Shown here in pieces: positions 13,455-14,145 of a DNA stretch of 14,145 bases. Each line of letters begins with the position of its first letter. Positions within the stretch are counted from its first letter, which is position 1. This stretch comes from an uncultured Trueperaceae bacterium (GTDB lineage Bacteria > Deinococcota > Deinococci > Deinococcales > Trueperaceae). The stretch spans positions 1 to 14,145 of the forward strand of contig CALCHY010000365.1 in assembly GCA_937907415.1 (NCBI GenBank), written 5' to 3'. A program made the position numbers and the translations under genes. The notes beneath the pieces were generated by a model that ran no database searches, was not told the DNA's origin, and worked only from the letters and a program-made list of their open reading frames with translations.

Positions 13455-14145
13455 ATGCCTGCTAGAGAAACCTACACGTTGCCGGGGATGGTCGTAAGGA
13501 ACCACTACTTCGAGGCGCCCCTCGATCATGCAGCGCCCGCTGGTGAGAAGCTCACGGTGTTCGCTCGCGAACTGCGCCCAAGCGAACGACCGGACGCGGA
13601 GCTGCCTTACCTCGTCTACTTCCAGGGTGGGCCGGGGTCCGCGTCGCCACGGCCGGACGCGCGCTCGGGTTGGATCGGGCGTGCGCTGCAGGATCACAGG
13701 GTGCTGCTTCTCGACCAGCGCGGCACGGGCCTTTCGAGCCCGGTGAGTTACCAGACCCTTAGCAAGCGCGGGAGTCCGACGGAGCAGGCGGAGTACCTGG
13801 CGCTGTTCCGCGCGGACGCCATCGTGGCTGACGCCGAGATCCTCCGGCGCCAGCTCATAGGCGACGAGCGCTGGAGCATCTTGGGCCAGAGCTTCGGCGG
13901 CTTCTGCGTGCTGCGCTATCTGTCTGCGGCGCCGGACGGCCTGCAAGCGGCGCTCATCACGGGCGGCATCCCGTCCCTCACGCGTCAGGCAGACGACGTC
14001 TACCGGGCAACCTATCCGCGCGTCGAGGAGAAGAACCGGGAGTTCTTCTCGCGCTACCCGCACGCGCAGGTCGCCTGCAGGCGCATAGCAGATCACCTGC
14101 TCAAGAACGACGTCAGCCTCCCGAACGGGCAGCGCTTGACGGTCA
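13455..14145 (+). CDS. pip: Alpha/beta hydrolase, proline iminopeptidase (peptidase family S33), 3' truncated by window end
   Basis: The frame opens with ATG at 13455 and runs off the right edge, giving 230 residues of a protein whose relatives are about 420-440 long. Motifs of S33 prolyl aminopeptidases are in order: YFQGGPGSASP (the HGGPG-type oxyanion segment, here GGPGS at 58-62), LLLDQRGTGLSSP (DQRGTG, 87-92), and SILGQSFGGFCVLRYL with the nucleophile Ser146. The aspartate and histidine of the triad lie beyond the window. No signal peptide is seen, so it acts in the cytoplasm, releasing N-terminal proline (or hydroxyproline) from peptides. It starts 47 bp from the divergent hydroxyproline-epimerase gene, which suggests a joint role in using proline-rich peptides. 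There is no good Shine-Dalgarno; TACCAT at 13440-13445 could be a -10 of a nearly leaderless transcript. Confidence 0.87.
   Translation, partial: MPARETYTLPGMVVRNHYFEAPLDHAAPAGEKLTVFARELRPSERPDAELPYLVYFQGGPGSASPRPDARSGWIGRALQDHRVLLLDQRGTGLSSPVSYQTLSKRGSPTEQAEYLALFRADAIVADAEILRRQLIGDERWSILGQSFGGFCVLRYLSAAPDGLQAALITGGIPSLTRQADDVYRATYPRVEEKNREFFSRYPHAQVACRRIADHLLKNDVSLPNGQRLTV

Noticed and set aside
13408..14096. Minus-strand open frame opposite the proline iminopeptidase
   Set aside because: It is Arg/Ala-rich without motifs, while the plus strand has GGPGS, DQRGTG and GQSFGG in order.

Overview
This is a GC-rich bacterial chromosomal window holding 14 protein-coding genes, two of them cut by the window edges. 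No RNA genes, insertion sequences or CRISPR arrays were seen. Genes are dense, with GTG/TTG starts, 4-nt and 11-nt overlaps and clear Shine-Dalgarno sites at most unit-leading genes. There are Sec and lipobox signal peptides. The gene set (bacterial deoxyhypusine-synthase-like protein, polyol/sugar ABC importer, OsmF/YehZYXW-type osmoprotectant importer, hydroxyproline epimerase) would fit a heterotrophic bacterium, possibly a Deinococcota (Trueperaceae-like) lineage. That placement is inference; nothing in the window decides taxonomy.

Layout. Positions 2-280 carry the C-terminal end of an unrecognised plus-strand gene. It ends at a pair of perfect hairpins (293-320 and 330-363) that separate it from a convergent deoxyhypusine-synthase-like gene (387-1373, minus). 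That gene is divergent from an atypical one-Cys peroxiredoxin-like gene (1520-2092, plus). A promoter with an extended -10 and operator-like repeats (2260-2290) precedes a plus-strand operon (2339-6388): extracellular sugar-binding protein, two MalF/MalG-type permeases and a HAD phosphatase. No ATPase is encoded with it, so it presumably borrows a shared one. A perfect 11-bp hairpin lies at the extreme 5' end of the first permease gene and may tune permease output below that of the binding protein.

Convergent to this operon is a minus-strand block (10461 down to 6400) in the order binding protein, long permease, ATPase with a C-terminal CBS-like region, short permease. This is the order of the E. 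coli osmF(yehZ)-yehY-yehX-yehW operon for betaine-type osmolytes. The long permease appears to carry about 80 extra, largely hydrophobic residues inside its transporter core. Upstream on the same strand is a small lipoprotein gene (10604-11083). Its leader and that of the binding-protein gene share a near-identical motif, GTACTC(C)GCTTGC.

The last block is a D-amino-acid-oxidoreductase gene overlapping by 4 nt a 4-hydroxyproline-epimerase-type gene (minus, 13407 to 11171). Divergent from it, across 47 bp, is a proline-iminopeptidase-like gene (13455 to the window end). Together they suggest liberation of N-terminal Pro/Hyp from peptides, epimerisation of L-hydroxyproline and oxidation of the D-isomer.

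I found no wholly new system. The most interesting points are the altered pocket residues of the bacterial deoxyhypusine-synthase homologue, the enlarged osmolyte permease, the repeated leader motif and the intragenic hairpin in the sugar permease.
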